DNA of 64,000 bases from Cephalotus follicularis (GCA_001972305.1 BDDD01000432.1:779069-843068); one strand, 5' to 3'; shown: positions 10,342-19,473, counted from the stretch's first letter. Notes: generated by a model not told the origin, from the letters alone. Translations and numbers: made by a program.

Positions 10342-11496
10342 ATGGCACCCAAGAGAGCTAGAGCAACCACTTCAAGGCTTCCTAGGGGTTCACAAGTGGA
10401 GATTGACTTCAACAATGAACTCTTTCTCTCCAAGGAGAAAGAAAATAGGTATAACTCCTACTTTAGCTCAGTGAAATTACATTGTGAGAAATGGCTGAGT
10501 AGGGATGTTTTGATTAGTAATCTTGCTGTGGTAATAACTTGGTTTGATGCTATGGGTTGGCTAGATTACATTTGCTCATCACACATTATATACCCTAGGC
10601 TTGTGAAAATGTTTTATGCCAATTTAGCAACCTCCACCACTTGCATTGCCAATTCGTTTGTTCTAGGCACTCCCATTTGTATCACTCCTGACTTAGTTGC
10701 CGAAACATTAGGAATTCCCAATGAGGGAATTACTAATTTTCATGATATTGGAAAAACCGAGGCACTAGGGATTTGTCTAGAGCAACCAAATGTGAATCCA
10801 CTTTTGAATGTGACTAGTAGTCACTTACCCATTGCCTCTAGGATTATTCTACTCCTTGTTACCAACACTTTTCTTCCTAAAGAAGGATCACACACACTCC
10901 CCTCCGAGCGTGACCTTAAATTCGTCGCTTGTGTTAAAAACGGAAGCCAAATTAACCTACCCTATCTTATTGTCAACCATCTTTTGTCTAGGCCTAATCA
11001 CACTCCATATCCTATGCTTCTTAGGAGGATAATTTCGACTGTCCTAGCTTCTTTTAACATAGATATCCCGGATGATGAGCATAGTGTTAAGCCTTCCCAT
11101 AAGCATTTGGTAAATAAAGCGGGACTTAGACATTGTGGCATTGTGTTTGACGATGGTGAGTGGGTAAAGATGCCTGGAAGAGGTAGAGAGCAAGCAAGAG
11201 GGCCAGAGCCTGTTAGGGGTGGGGATGATGATGATGAGGAGGAGGACGATCCACAGCAGTATGAGATGCGTCCAATTGCTGGACCGGGGAGTAGCAGCAG
11301 CAGGCCTACTCTTGATTCACTTATGGCCGGAATGGATATTGCCCAAGCTGATATGGAGTTCGTCAAAGGTGAAATGCATCAATTTCGTGAGGGGCAAGCA
11401 AACATTCTTCAAGGTCAAGCGGATCTTCGACAGGGACAAGCTGACATCTTCCAGTGGCTTCAAAACGCTTTCCCACAGCACCCTCCTTCATCTTGA
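10342..11496 (+). CDS. A2 extra ORF, 384 aa, plant transposon protein domain-like
   Basis: Intact ORF in the env position of a Sirevirus-like element. Residues 1-20 are basic (MAPKRARATTSRLPRG). Residues ~30-260 match the style of the 'putative plant transposon protein' domain (Transposase_32-like): KWLSRDVL, IYPRLVKMFYANL, ITPDLVAETLGIPNEG, SHLPIASRIILLLVTNT. A linker at ~285-310 is acidic (GGDDDDEEEDDPQQ), then low-complexity Ser/Gly. The last ~55 residues hold three near-identical heptads (GQANILQ, GQADLRQ, GQADIFQ), predicting a coiled coil. No signal peptide or membrane segment is evident, so an envelope role is unlikely. Homologues are the two broken copies in A (13913, 14940) and the minus-strand ORF in C (47193). 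Function is unknown; family call is from motif memory. Confidence 0.8.
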   Translation: MAPKRARATTSRLPRGSQVEIDFNNELFLSKEKENRYNSYFSSVKLHCEKWLSRDVLISNLAVVITWFDAMGWLDYICSSHIIYPRLVKMFYANLATSTTCIANSFVLGTPICITPDLVAETLGIPNEGITNFHDIGKTEALGICLEQPNVNPLLNVTSSHLPIASRIILLLVTNTFLPKEGSHTLPSERDLKFVACVKNGSQINLPYLIVNHLLSRPNHTPYPMLLRRIISTVLASFNIDIPDDEHSVKPSHKHLVNKAGLRHCGIVFDDGEWVKMPGRGREQARGPEPVRGGDDDDEEEDDPQQYEMRPIAGPGSSSSRPTLDSLMAGMDIAQADMEFVKGEMHQFREGQANILQGQADLRQGQADIFQWLQNAFPQHPPSS

Positions 11497-12095
11497 GCTT
11501 ATATTTGCATCATCATGCTTTTTCTACTTGTATTTTCGAACTTTGCATTTGTAATGTCTTTAGTTGCCTTTAGAGTGTGAAAGACAATGTGTTTATGTTC
11601 CTAATGTTTTTAAGCTTCTAATGACAATATGTATTTTGATTATGTGTTGAATGCAAAAGTATTTCATATTATTGCTTTGGTTTGTTTACTTCAAATGTTT
11701 AATAGAATTGTGCTTCAATCTTAATGTATCTCTCTTATTGCATTGGGGTTATTGATAAAGTTGTATAGGAATGCATAAGTTGAGGGGGAGCTCTTCAATC
11801 CGTGCTATGATTGAGGGGGAGCTTTCCCTTCTCTTTTTGTTGTTTGACAAAAAGGGGGAGAGAAGATTTATAGTTTTGCACATTACATTAAAAGTTGCAT
11901 ATTGAGCATTTGGTGAATATATTGCATTTTGATGGAAAAGGTTGTACTCTTGCATTGAGCAAGTGTACTTTGTTATGACAAATGCATTGGATATGCCTAT
12001 GTTGGTATTTTTGGACTTTGGAACTAAATTGGGTAAAATTTGTAAAGATTTATGCAAAATATGCATGTTTTGGCAATCATCAAAAAGGGGGAGAT
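11497..12095 (+). other. A2 3' region with four purine tracts
   Basis: GGGGGAG tracts lie at about 11783-11790, 11814-11821, 11854-11860 and 12086-12092. The last, AAAAAGGGGGAGAT, abuts the 3' LTR and is the expected plus-strand primer. Several such tracts are a known Sirevirus trait. The rest is AT-rich untranslated DNA; the frames at 11749-12174 minus and 11942-12133 plus have no recognisable content. Confidence 0.75.
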
Positions 12096-13034
12096 TGTTG
12101 GCTTTTGCCACCCCGATTAATTGTTTACCATGAGTTATTTTGATGATTAACAAACATAAATTTCTTGTATGCATAATTCTTTAAGTTATAACTGCATTTA
12201 CTCACTTGATTCTTTGTCCAAAGATGTGCCAAGAATGTTTATGCAGATACAGGAAATTCCAGCCGACTGGAGAGCAATTCCAGCCGACTGCATCTTCAAC
12301 CAAAACCCAGAATCGGCAGAAACAGCACACCAGTCGACTGACACAGGGGTCCAGTCGACTGCCAGGCAATTCCAGTCGACTGTAGCAGGGCATCAGCCGA
12401 CTGCCATGGGTACAATTTCAGGCAGAAGCTTCTGTAACATTTTACACCCAATACAGCCGACTGAAGCAGGGGAACAGTCGACTGCCAGGGGGTCCAGTCG
12501 ACTGCCAGGGAATCCAGCCGACTGCCATCAATTGTGCAAAATCATATAGTAGGTTCTGTAACCTCTTATTTATCCTCAACAGCCGACTGAAGCAGGGCAT
12601 CAGCCGACTGCCGAGCACACCAGCCGACTGCCTACAGGATCCAGCCGACTGCCGCACTACCAACGACTATATTCAAATATACGCGCCATCAAACTAGCTG
12701 ACTGCCGTCCAAATCCAGCCGACTGGATTTGTAACAGACAGTTAAAAATAGATCCGTTGGAGGCTCAACTATAAGAGGAAAATTGGACTTCTTGCACAAG
12801 GGATCAAGCTTTCAAGATACACATTCTCTCAAGCTATCTCAAGAACAATACCAAGCATTCACACAATCAATAGAGATCAATCCAAAGCAATCTTTTACAT
12901 TTACAAAGCTTTGTACTTTACATTACATACACACTTGTAGCTTTGTTTAGAGTTGTGCTAATTTTATTGGTGGTATTTTTGCTAGATAAATTTTTATTAG
13001 TCTATTCACCCCCCCCCCCTCTAGACTTTCAACA
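12096..13034 (+). repeat. 3' LTR of A2
   Basis: The LTR is 939 bp, from TGTTGGCTTTTGCC to CTTTCAACA. A palindrome array with about 16 CAGYCGACTG-type motifs fills roughly 12255-12730, followed by TATAAGA at 12770-12776. A C-rich run (about 13008-13019) lies just before the end, as in the LTR of element C. Open frames through the array (12169-12549 plus, 12442-12663 minus) only translate the repeated motif. Confidence 0.9.
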
Positions 13035-13157
13035 ATATGTATGCGGAAAATACAAGTTTAGCAAAGAATATAAACAATCACACAAGAACAAATAAATAAA
13101 GAGTTAAGGGATAGAGAGTGTGCAAACAAATTTATAGTGGTTCGGCAAATCCGTGAC

Positions 13158-13386
13158 AAAGTCGGTCTTGGCTACGAAGAAATGAAGAATGTCAAACATT
13201 TTAAGAATTTCTTTGTTAAGAAAAATGAGCCAATTGTCTTGCAATTATTGTGGCAGATTAGGACATATATCTACTTCATGCTTTTATAGAAATAATCGTT
13301 GTTGCAAAACTAAGAAAATTTGGGTTCCGAAAGGAACTTTTGTGACTAACGCTCAAGGACCCAAATTTATTTGGGTACCAAAAGTT
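13158..13386 (+). pseudogene. Copia A gag, C-terminal part with zinc knuckle
   Basis: The sequence resumes immediately after truncated LTR B. One frame reads KVGLGYEEMKNVKHFKNFFV. After a frameshift a second frame gives a CCHC zinc knuckle (CNYCGRLGHISTSC) and then KIWVPKGTFVTNAQGPKFIW, the conserved stretch between gag and protease in these elements. A stop follows at about 13387. The CCHC motif binds element RNA during packaging. This is the other side of the gag split by B; the middle of gag is lost. Confidence 0.8.
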
Positions 13387-13912
13387 TAAATTTCTTACTT
13401 GGTAGGTGTGCTCAAAGGAAATGGTACTATGGAACATCAAGTTATATATATGACCAGTGAGCACATGTGTAGTAAGTTCTTCTTGTTTTTGTACATGTCA
13501 TGACAATTGGTATGTCTGTATGTGCTTTTTTTTTTTTTTAATGCAATTACATAATTGATTGTGTATTTGTTTTTAAAACATGTCTTGCATCAAACATTGA
13601 GTTTTCAACTCAATCATATCAAAATGCTCATATATCTAAGTCACTATTAATTAATAATAGCTGACCATGATCTCTTCGGATCAAAGAAAAGACTCGAATC
13701 TGCCAATTTCATTTTCTACAGATTCCAGTAGACTGGTGTCCTGGTCCAGTCGACTGTCTGTGATCCAGTCGACTGTCCAATGACACCAGTCGACTGTTTT
13801 TACACAGAACAGACTTTATAAAACACGATTTTTCTCCTTCTCCGTCACAACTTTCTTTCCCAAATACCTGCCAAACCCTAAAAATCGCCCCAAAATCGTC
13901 CCTCTATCATCC
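13387..13912 (+). promoter_or_regulatory. Deleted pol and leader of the first extra-ORF copy, with palindromes and TATA box
   Basis: To about 13480 there is a decayed trace of the protease region. A 14-base T run follows, and then the AT-rich block seen after pol in A2 (AACATTGAGTTTTCAACTC), so nearly all pol is deleted. At about 13730-13796 there are four CAGTCGACTG-type palindromes, three perfect. TATAAAA stands at 13817-13823, 21 bp after the last palindrome and 90 bp before the ATG at 13913. The leader between is pyrimidine-rich and ends in ATCCATGG. Confidence 0.6.
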
Positions 13913-14474
13913 ATGGCATCAAGAAAGAGGAAAAGTACGGGAGCAAAGCAAGGAAGCTCAAGTGCAAGAATGGATTATGATGGTGACCTTTTTCCCTCCA
14001 AAGAAAATGAGGAGAAGTATAACTTTACTTTCAATTCTGTCAAATTACATCATAAGAAGTGGTTAGATAGGGATGTTTTAACTTGCAATATTGCTTCTAT
14101 TAGACCATGGCTTGAACAATTAGGATGGTTTGATTATTTATGTTCATCACACCCCATTTACCCGAGGATAGTGAAACTTTTTTATGCTAACCTAGAGAAA
14201 ACCACCAATTGTGTTGCCAAATCGTTTGTTCCTGGTGTTGCTGTTGAAATAACCCCTGAATTCATAGGAGAAACCCTAGGAATTCCATGCACCGGTATCA
14301 CACACTTCAATGATATCGAAAAATCTGATGCATTGGAAATTTGCCTAGAACGACCTAATGTCAATCCCATTATGACCGTCACTAGTAGCCATTTGCCTAT
14401 AGCTACTCATATTCTCTTATTGCTAGTTACCAACACTTTGTTGCCAAGAGAGGGCTCGCATACACTCCCATCCG
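13913..14474 (+). pseudogene. First copy of the extra ORF in element A, truncated
   Basis: The frame starts MASRKRKSTGAKQGSSSARM and follows the A2 extra ORF: KWLDRDVLTCNIASIRPWLE, IYPRIVKLFYANLEK, VEITPEFIGETLGIPCTGIT, SHLPIATHILLLLVTNTLLP. It is cut after HTLPS (about residue 187), at the point where the second copy continues with ERDLKF. A 245-bp foreign fragment is fused there. The acidic linker and C-terminal coiled coil are missing. It is about 95% similar to the second copy by eye. Confidence 0.85.
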
Positions 14475-14719
14475 GTAATGAACGGATCACACTCCGTGTT
14501 ACTGTTGTACTTCCTTATGTACAAGGATGTTACTTGGATTGTACCTACACGTAGTATGGGATGCGTGCGGATGATTTATGTATTATAATCCAGTTTTAAC
14601 TGCTTCCGCTTATGTATTTGAATTGTTAATGAGAATGCTGGATAATTATTATTATGCTTATTCCTGATATCAACATATATGCTTGTCCAATGTAAGTTGG
14701 GAAAAAACGGGGTGTGACA
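14475..14719 (+). mobile_element. LTR-terminal fragment of a gypsy-type element
   Basis: This 245-bp segment interrupts the extra-ORF copies and ends AACGGGGTGTGACA, the 3'-terminal style of gypsy LTRs in this window. Its left end (GTAATGAACGGATC) resembles an LTR start lacking the first T. No duplication is visible because the two sides derive from different parts of copia A. Confidence 0.5.
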
Positions 14720-14822
14720 ATTTTACTTTTGATGAATTGCAAAATGCTTATGAAAATTTATATGTTGAATATGAGAATATTAGTTTGAAAAATAAGTCTT
14801 TAAAGAAAAATGCTATTTCTAT
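14720..14822 (+). pseudogene. Copia gag mid-region fragment
   Basis: The frame gives FTFDELQNAYENLYVEYENI and KNKSLKKN, a coiled stretch found in Sirevirus gag around the zinc knuckle. It is fused at ATCGTCCCTCTATC, a sequence that also occurs in the extra-ORF leader, to the promoter region of the second extra ORF. The shared sequence suggests template switching or microhomology repair. Confidence 0.6.
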
Positions 14823-14843
14823 AATCGTCCCTCTATCAGACTT

Positions 14844-14850
14844 TATAAAA
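14844..14850 (+). promoter_or_regulatory. TATA box before the second extra ORF
   Basis: TATAAAA is 90-96 bp upstream of the ATG at 14940, as in the first copy (13817-13823). The palindromes that precede it in the first copy have been lost at the upstream fusion, which leaves only the TATA box and leader. Confidence 0.55.
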
Positions 14851-14939
14851 CACGATTTTTCTCCTTCTCTCTCACAACTTTCTTTCCCAAATACCTGCCA
14901 AACCCTAAAAATCGCCCCAAAATCGTCCCTCTACCATCC

Positions 14940-16049
14940 ATGGCATCAAGAAAGAGGAAAAGTATGGGAGCAAAGCAAGGAATCTCAAGTGCAAGAATGG
15001 ATTATGATGGTGACCTTTTTCTCTTCAAAGAAAATGAGGAGAAGTATAACTGTACTTTCAATTCTGTCAAATTACATCATGAGAAGTGGTTAGATAGGGA
15101 TGTTTTAACTTGCAATATTGCTTCTATTAGACCATGGCTTGAACAATTAGGATGGTTTGATTATTTGTGTTCATCACACCCCATTTACCCTAGGACAGTG
15201 AAACTTTTTTATGCTAACCTAGAGAAAACCACCAATTGTGTTGCCAAATCGTTTGTTCTTGGTGTTGCTGTTGAAATAACCCCTGAATTCATAGGAGAAA
15301 CCCTAAGAATTCCATGCACTGGTATCACACACTTCAATGATATCAAAAAATCCGATGCATTAGAAATTTGCCTAGAACGGCCTAATGTCAATCCCATTAT
15401 GACGGTCACTAGTAGCCATTTGCCTATAGCTACTCGTATTCTCTTATTGCTAGTTACCAACACTTTGTTGCCAAGAGAGGGCTCGCATACACTCCCATCC
15501 GAGCGAGACCTAAAATTTATAGCTTGCATAAAGAATGGAACCCTTGTCAATCTCCCATATCTTATTATTAACCATATTTTGTCAAGACCAAATCACCTCC
15601 CATACCCCATGCTCCTAAGTAGAATTTTAGCTACCCTAGACATTGACCTTAATGATGAGCACAATGTCAAACCGAAATCCAAACAATTGATCAATAAAGC
15701 CGGTTTAAGAAGTTGTAATATCAAGTTTGAGGATGGTCTATAGGTGAAGATACCAGCTGCAGGAAGAGCACCGGTAAGGGAACCGGATGTAGATTTTGGG
15801 AGAGATGTCGGGGAAGAAGAGGAAGAAGATGATGATGGAGATAGATTCGAAGTGAGGCCAAGTGGAAGTGGAAGTGGAAGTGGTAGTAGTCGGCCAACCA
15901 TGGAGTTGCTTCAAGCGAAGATGGAATACATTCAAGGAAGGGTAGATCAAATTTATGATCGCTTAGACTCCCAAGATGCACAAATGGCCCAAGTGATCCA
16001 AATGCTCCAAAATGCCTTCCCTCAACCACCACCTCCCGGATCTTCTTGA
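14940..16049 (+). pseudogene. Second copy of the extra ORF in element A, one stop codon
   Basis: About 370 codons, same domain order as the intact A2 ORF: basic N-terminus, Transposase_32-like domain (IYPRTVKLFYANL, ITPEFIGETLRIPCTGITHF), acidic linker (GEEEEEDDDGDR), Ser/Gly stretch (GSGSGSGSSRPT), then a helical tail (MEYIQGRVDQIYDRLDSQDA). A single in-frame TAG at 15741-15743 stands where the A2 ORF has Trp (EWVKMP versus L-stop-VKIP), consistent with one TGG to TAG change. The tail keeps hydrophobic spacing but not the three perfect heptads of A2. Confidence 0.88.
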
Positions 16050-16578
16050 GCAAACATCTTATGCATATCACATTTTCGTTTTGTATTGTGAACTTGTTAT
16101 GAATTTTGTAATTTGTGTTTGAAAAACTTGGTGTTTTTATTGTAAGATGACTTTGAAGTTTATGTAATGAACCTGCATTGTTATTTATGTATTGGTTTTA
16201 CATTGTGTTGATGGAGTTGAATACATATATTATGCTTGTTATTATTTTGGTTCCTCTCCATAAAGCACATTGCTAATTGCTTAAACATATGCTATGATTA
16301 AGGGGGAGTCTCTTTGACCTTTTTGTTGCTTGACAAAAAGGGGGAGATGATTATTGGTATTGCATAAATTTGCATTGATGGTAAAATTGCTTGCATTATG
16401 CATTGCATTTATATTATCCTTTTGGGACTATGCGTACAAAAAGGGGGAGAATTGTTGCTAAATTACTTGGACAAATGCTTAGACTTGATAAATTTGTAGT
16501 TGAGTTAATTTCTGTTAGTTAAATGTCAAAATCATGCAATAATAGGCTTGTTTTGTCAATCATCAAAAAGGGGGAGAT
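16050..16578 (+). other. Copia A 3' region with purine tracts
   Basis: This is AT-rich untranslated DNA with GGGGGAG tracts at about 16302-16308, 16339-16346, 16442-16449 and 16569-16576. The last abuts the 3' LTR. The segment 16355-16450 is the forward version of the internal part of inverted element B. Confidence 0.75.
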
Positions 16579-17696
16579 TGTTGGCTTTTTGCCATCCCTT
16601 TAATTGTGTTAAAGATTATGTTTCGATGATTAACAAACAAGTAACAATCAAGAAATACTTTTATGCATGTTTTGATATTCATATACTCACTTGGTTGTAA
16701 TGCTGAAAGTGTTGCAAAGGAATTAAATTGCAGAAACAGGCAATCCAGCCGATTGCCATGACAAACCAGCCGTCTGCCAAGGCATACAGTCGACTGCCCA
16801 AGTATGAACAGCCGACTGGACCTTCAAACAAACCCAGAATCTACAGTTGCGCTCCAGCCAGCCGACTGCCTCAGGGCTCCTGTCGACTGCCGTGACAAAC
16901 CAGTCGACTGCCAAGGCTTTCCAGCCGATTGCCAAGAGGTGCACATTTTAACCAGTAGCTTCTGAAATCGAATTTCTAGCTCAGACAGCCGACTGGAATA
17001 GAGCATCAGTCGATTTCCCAGGCATCCAGTCGACTGCCCAGTCCATCTAGCCGACTGCCACTTCTCCAACGGCTATAATTACAAATGCACAACATTTCTC
17101 CAGCCGACTGCAAGGAAAATCCAGCCGACTGGATTTGGTCTGAATGCCTAAAAATAGATCCGTTGGAGGATCTCTATAAAAGGAAGAATGTGGTATTTTT
17201 ACAATATATACATATCAAGAGATAACTAGCAAATACGCATTCCTTCCAAGCAACACTAGAGCTATTCTACATCTTTCAAATCAATATCCGAAGCTTACAC
17301 TAAGCTATTATTTTCATATCCAACCTTTGAGAGGTTATTGTAAACACAACACAATTCACTTTTATCATTCTTTGTAATACAGGGGAGTGAACCCTTGTAA
17401 GGTGTTTCATTGATTTACACCCGGAACTCAAATCAATTGTAAGGTGGTTTGTTTGATTTGCACCCGTAAGCCAAAAATCAAAGGTTACTAGTGGTACCTA
17501 GTGGAAACTCAAGGGACTCTTGAGAAAGTGGACGTAGGCACGAATTTTCCGAACCACTGTAAATTTGTTTGCACACTCTCTATCCCTTAACTCTTTATTT
17601 ATTTGTTCTTGTGTGATTGTTTATATTCATTGCTAAACTTGTATTTTCCGCATACATATTAATTTGTTGTTTAAGGTTGCCATACATTTCCTTTCA
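16579..17696 (+). repeat. 3' LTR of copia A
   Basis: The LTR is 1118 bp, TGTTGGCTTTTTGCC to TTTCCTTTCA, with the palindrome array at about 16743-17130 and TATAAAA at 17175-17181. The hairpin block near 17535 has decayed (GGCACGAATTTTCC instead of GGCA...TGCC). Confidence 0.92.
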
Positions 17697-17701
17697 TTTT
17701 T

Positions 17702-17770
17702 AGTTCAGTTTTGTGTGACACACCGATCCCGAATCGGGAGTGATCCCGGTTCCGAATTGGGGGTGTTACA
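17702..17770 (+). repeat. Right end of solo LTR S1
   Basis: After the TTTTT duplication of copia A the LTR resumes (AGTTCAGTTTTGTG) and ends GGGGGTGTTACA, followed by its own duplication ATATG. An internal inverted repeat (CGATCCCGAATCGGGAG) lies at about 17721-17738. Confidence 0.75.
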
Positions 17771-19365
17771 ATATGGGTGTTGTTCAGAGATTGACAAAGA
17801 AAAACCAAAATCAGAGGAAGATCAAATAGCATACCTAAAGAGAGAAAGAGGAGGAAGTTACGTATCCTAATGTTGCTCTAAAGACAGTGATTCCAGAGCC
17901 GGCTAATGCTCCAATCCTTCCTTGCATTTAGTTCACCAGGGAAGATGCACATCCTGCTCAGCTCAAAAGGCTAGAGTATTTAGGTCTACGCCAAAGTCGA
18001 CCAGTGCCTCGAGCTCCTCCACGAACTGGTCCACGTTCCAAGGCTCGCTAAGGCAAATGGGGACCTCAAAACTCACTGCGGGGGGCAAATCAGTTTGACC
18101 CTGAGCAAAGCTCTATTCACTTCTTCTATTTTTTGGGTGGAGCTTGCTGCTCATCCGTAGTGTGTTTGCCTCGGACAGAGGTTACCCTGGTATCCTTCTT
18201 AGCAGCAGTAGCAGCCTTTTTCTCTCGCCTCTTTTCTGCCGCCTTGGCCGATACCCTCAAGGCTCTCTGCCTCGCATCCTCAGCATCACCCCTCTCTCTG
18301 GCAGCTTTCAAGACATCAAATGTAGATTACCGAGAAACCATTGATGCACAGAACCACAAGAAACACTTAGCCAAAAATAATGGTCGAACTGAAAAATGAA
18401 GACATTGGATATAGAAGAGGTGAGGAAGGCTTAATACAGCTTTCCCCCTCGATAATGGGCGAGGTCATGGGTTCTTCTCTGCTATCATGAACCCCTTCTC
18501 TCTCAACCCCCATTAGGATCTCCTCTCCCTCATCCAAGGCGTATCGCCGACTAGGGGACATGCTCAACCTAGCACGGTGCAAACGATCCTCAAAGATGGT
18601 AGAATTCACTTCCTCTGGCTCCAGAGTAGAGAACTTAGCCAAGTCAGCCTTCTCCGCTACAGACAAAATTGTCCTCTGATTGAGATGTTGGGTATCCAAT
18701 GAGTTGCACCATTATCAGGGAGTAAAGCCAGGGAGGTTCATAACAAGGAAGTACCTCCCCCTCCAGCCCTTAACGAACTTTGTAGGGTCCACCAGTAGTT
18801 TCTTGGTCAGGCCAACGTTCAACTTGAAATAATATCCGCACTTGCCATGAGATGCATTGAGGGAGTGAAACTCCTTGAAGAGCCCCACCCTTGTAATCAC
18901 CCCCGTTTCCAAGCACTTCACCAAGAAACCTATGATGAAGGCCTAAGATTGAGCTTGAAGCAGCAAAGGGTGAATTTGAAAGAGCCTCAAAATTGCGATG
19001 GCAAAGGGTGGTATGGGGATTCGTATGCCGTATGACAGAGCATCTTTAAATAACACAGAGAGACTAGGTTTTCTCTCTGTGGTCTCCTTGGGATCTCTGG
19101 GGAGAAAGACCTCTAAGATCCTCGGGAAACAGTACTTTTTGCACAACTCTTTCACCTTTTCAGGGTAGAACACACTCCTATCAAAGTGGGTCCTAAAAAC
19201 TTGGGCTCTAGCCTCGGTAGAAATGACATCAGGAGCACCCACAGTGGCGGCGTCCATAGTCTCCTCTACGCCAAGAGGGCGCTCGGCTATAGTCACCCCC
19301 TCGGTCATGCTGCGTACCTCTTGGGGGGTAATGGTTTGTCTGGTAGTTTGTTTGACCCTAGCCAT
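17771..19365 (-). pseudogene. Minus-strand gag-like ORF, Transposase_28-like
   Basis: ATG at 19363-19365 (MARVKQTTRQTITPQEV). The first ~120 codons contain HFDRSVFYPEKVKELCKKYC, LFKDALSYGIRIPIPPFAIA and ILRLFQIHPLLLQAQS, the pattern of the 'putative gypsy type transposon' domain. It goes on in other frames: 18924-18715 (KCLETGVITRVGLFKEFHSL, WRGRYFLVMNLPG), 18699-18367 (Ser/Glu-rich) and 18311-18126 (basic, alanine-rich coil). The C-terminal coil is at 1670-1941 beyond the solo LTR. In Tat-lineage gypsy elements an antisense ORF is known between pol and the 3' LTR. The LTR-like DNA in the opposite direction just to the right fits that arrangement, but I infer it. Several frameshifts and stops show it is dead. 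Confidence 0.6.
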
Positions 19366-19473
19366 CTGGAGATTCGCGAAGAGGAGAAAGAGGAAGAGAA
19401 GATGAGAAGCCAAGGAAAATCCTTGGGGCACCTAGACAATTTTGTAAAAACAAACAGAAAAGAAACAGCTCAC
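19366..19473 (-). other. Candidate 5'-UTR intron of the minus-strand gag-like ORF
   Basis: On the minus strand ATCTCAG is followed by GTGAGCTG (donor, intron start 19473). A pyrimidine-rich tract then runs to TCTCCAG (acceptor ending 19366), directly before the ATG at 19365. The 108-bp length and T/C-rich end suit a plant intron. It is sequence-based only; no transcript evidence. Confidence 0.4.

Larger units (their letters stand above)
8608..13034 (+). mobile_element. Copia element A2 (Sirevirus-like), 5'-deleted, with intact extra ORF
   Basis: The 5' LTR starts TGTTGGCC at 8608 but breaks at 8865, where it is fused to mid-pol. The 3' LTR is 12096-13034 (939 bp, ends CTTTCAACA). ATATG is duplicated at 8603-8607 and 13035-13039, and the host sequence on both sides is inverted LTR B. 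Contents in order: truncated LTR, reverse transcriptase C-part plus RNase H, palindrome-bearing leader, extra ORF, four purine tracts, 3' LTR. The duplication around an already deleted copy means the deletion occurred after insertion, or the deleted form itself moved. Confidence 0.9.
7038..13157 (-). mobile_element. Inverted mini-copia element B (non-autonomous), split by A2
   Basis: A minus-strand copy of the family-A LTR occupies 7038-8154 (1117 bp, ends as GCCAACA on the plus strand). A short internal part follows at 8155-8575, then the start of a second minus-strand LTR (8576-8607). This continues after A2 at 13035 and breaks off at about 13157. In its own direction the internal part has a primer site, about 35 codons of gag start, then jumps directly to the 3' untranslated region and purine tract. 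It is thus a deletion derivative with LTRs and ~420 bp between them. The right end is truncated, so no target duplication can be checked. Confidence 0.8.
5364..17696 (+). mobile_element. Copia element A (Sirevirus-like), complete ends, heavily rearranged
   Basis: The 5' LTR is 5364-6460 and the 3' LTR 16579-17696. Both start TGTTGGCTTTTTGCC and end TTTCCTTTCA. The flanking duplication is TTTTT (5359-5363 and 17697-17701). An iMet-type primer site follows the 5' LTR, and four GGGGGAG tracts precede the 3' LTR. Inside, only pieces remain: N-terminal gag, a nested inverted element B (which carries A2), C-terminal gag, and two successive copies of the post-pol extra ORF. Protease, integrase and reverse transcriptase of A are missing. 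Repeated purine tracts and an extra ORF after pol are known Sirevirus (Ty1/copia) traits. Confidence 0.9.
1942..17770 (+). mobile_element. Solo gypsy LTR (family S), split by copia element A
   Basis: The LTR starts TGTAATATCCCATTT at 1942, is interrupted at 5363 by copia A, resumes at 17702 and ends GGGGGTGTTACA at 17770. The target duplication ATATG is present on both sides (1937-1941 and 17771-17775). Without the insertion it is about 3.5 kb. No gag, pol, primer site or second LTR belongs to it, so it is a solo LTR left by recombination between LTRs. A GC- and CT-rich block lies at 2190-2790. A block at 4200-4330 (TACCATAGGCATG, GGCATGACACTT) and another at 5045-5110 (TTTGCTCAGT, GCAGGTTTTCAGG) recur in the solo LTR at 58427-60980, which is therefore a relative. 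Confidence 0.85.

Noticed and set aside
10342..11496. Envelope (env) protein in the post-pol ORF
   Set aside because: No signal peptide, transmembrane segment or glycoprotein features; the domain resembles the plant transposon protein family instead.
12169..12549. ORFs inside copia LTRs (also 5632-5883, 7583-7930, 8681-8938, 16723-17069)
   Set aside because: They encode only the repeated palindrome (for example QSTA/PADC strings) and cross the TATA region.
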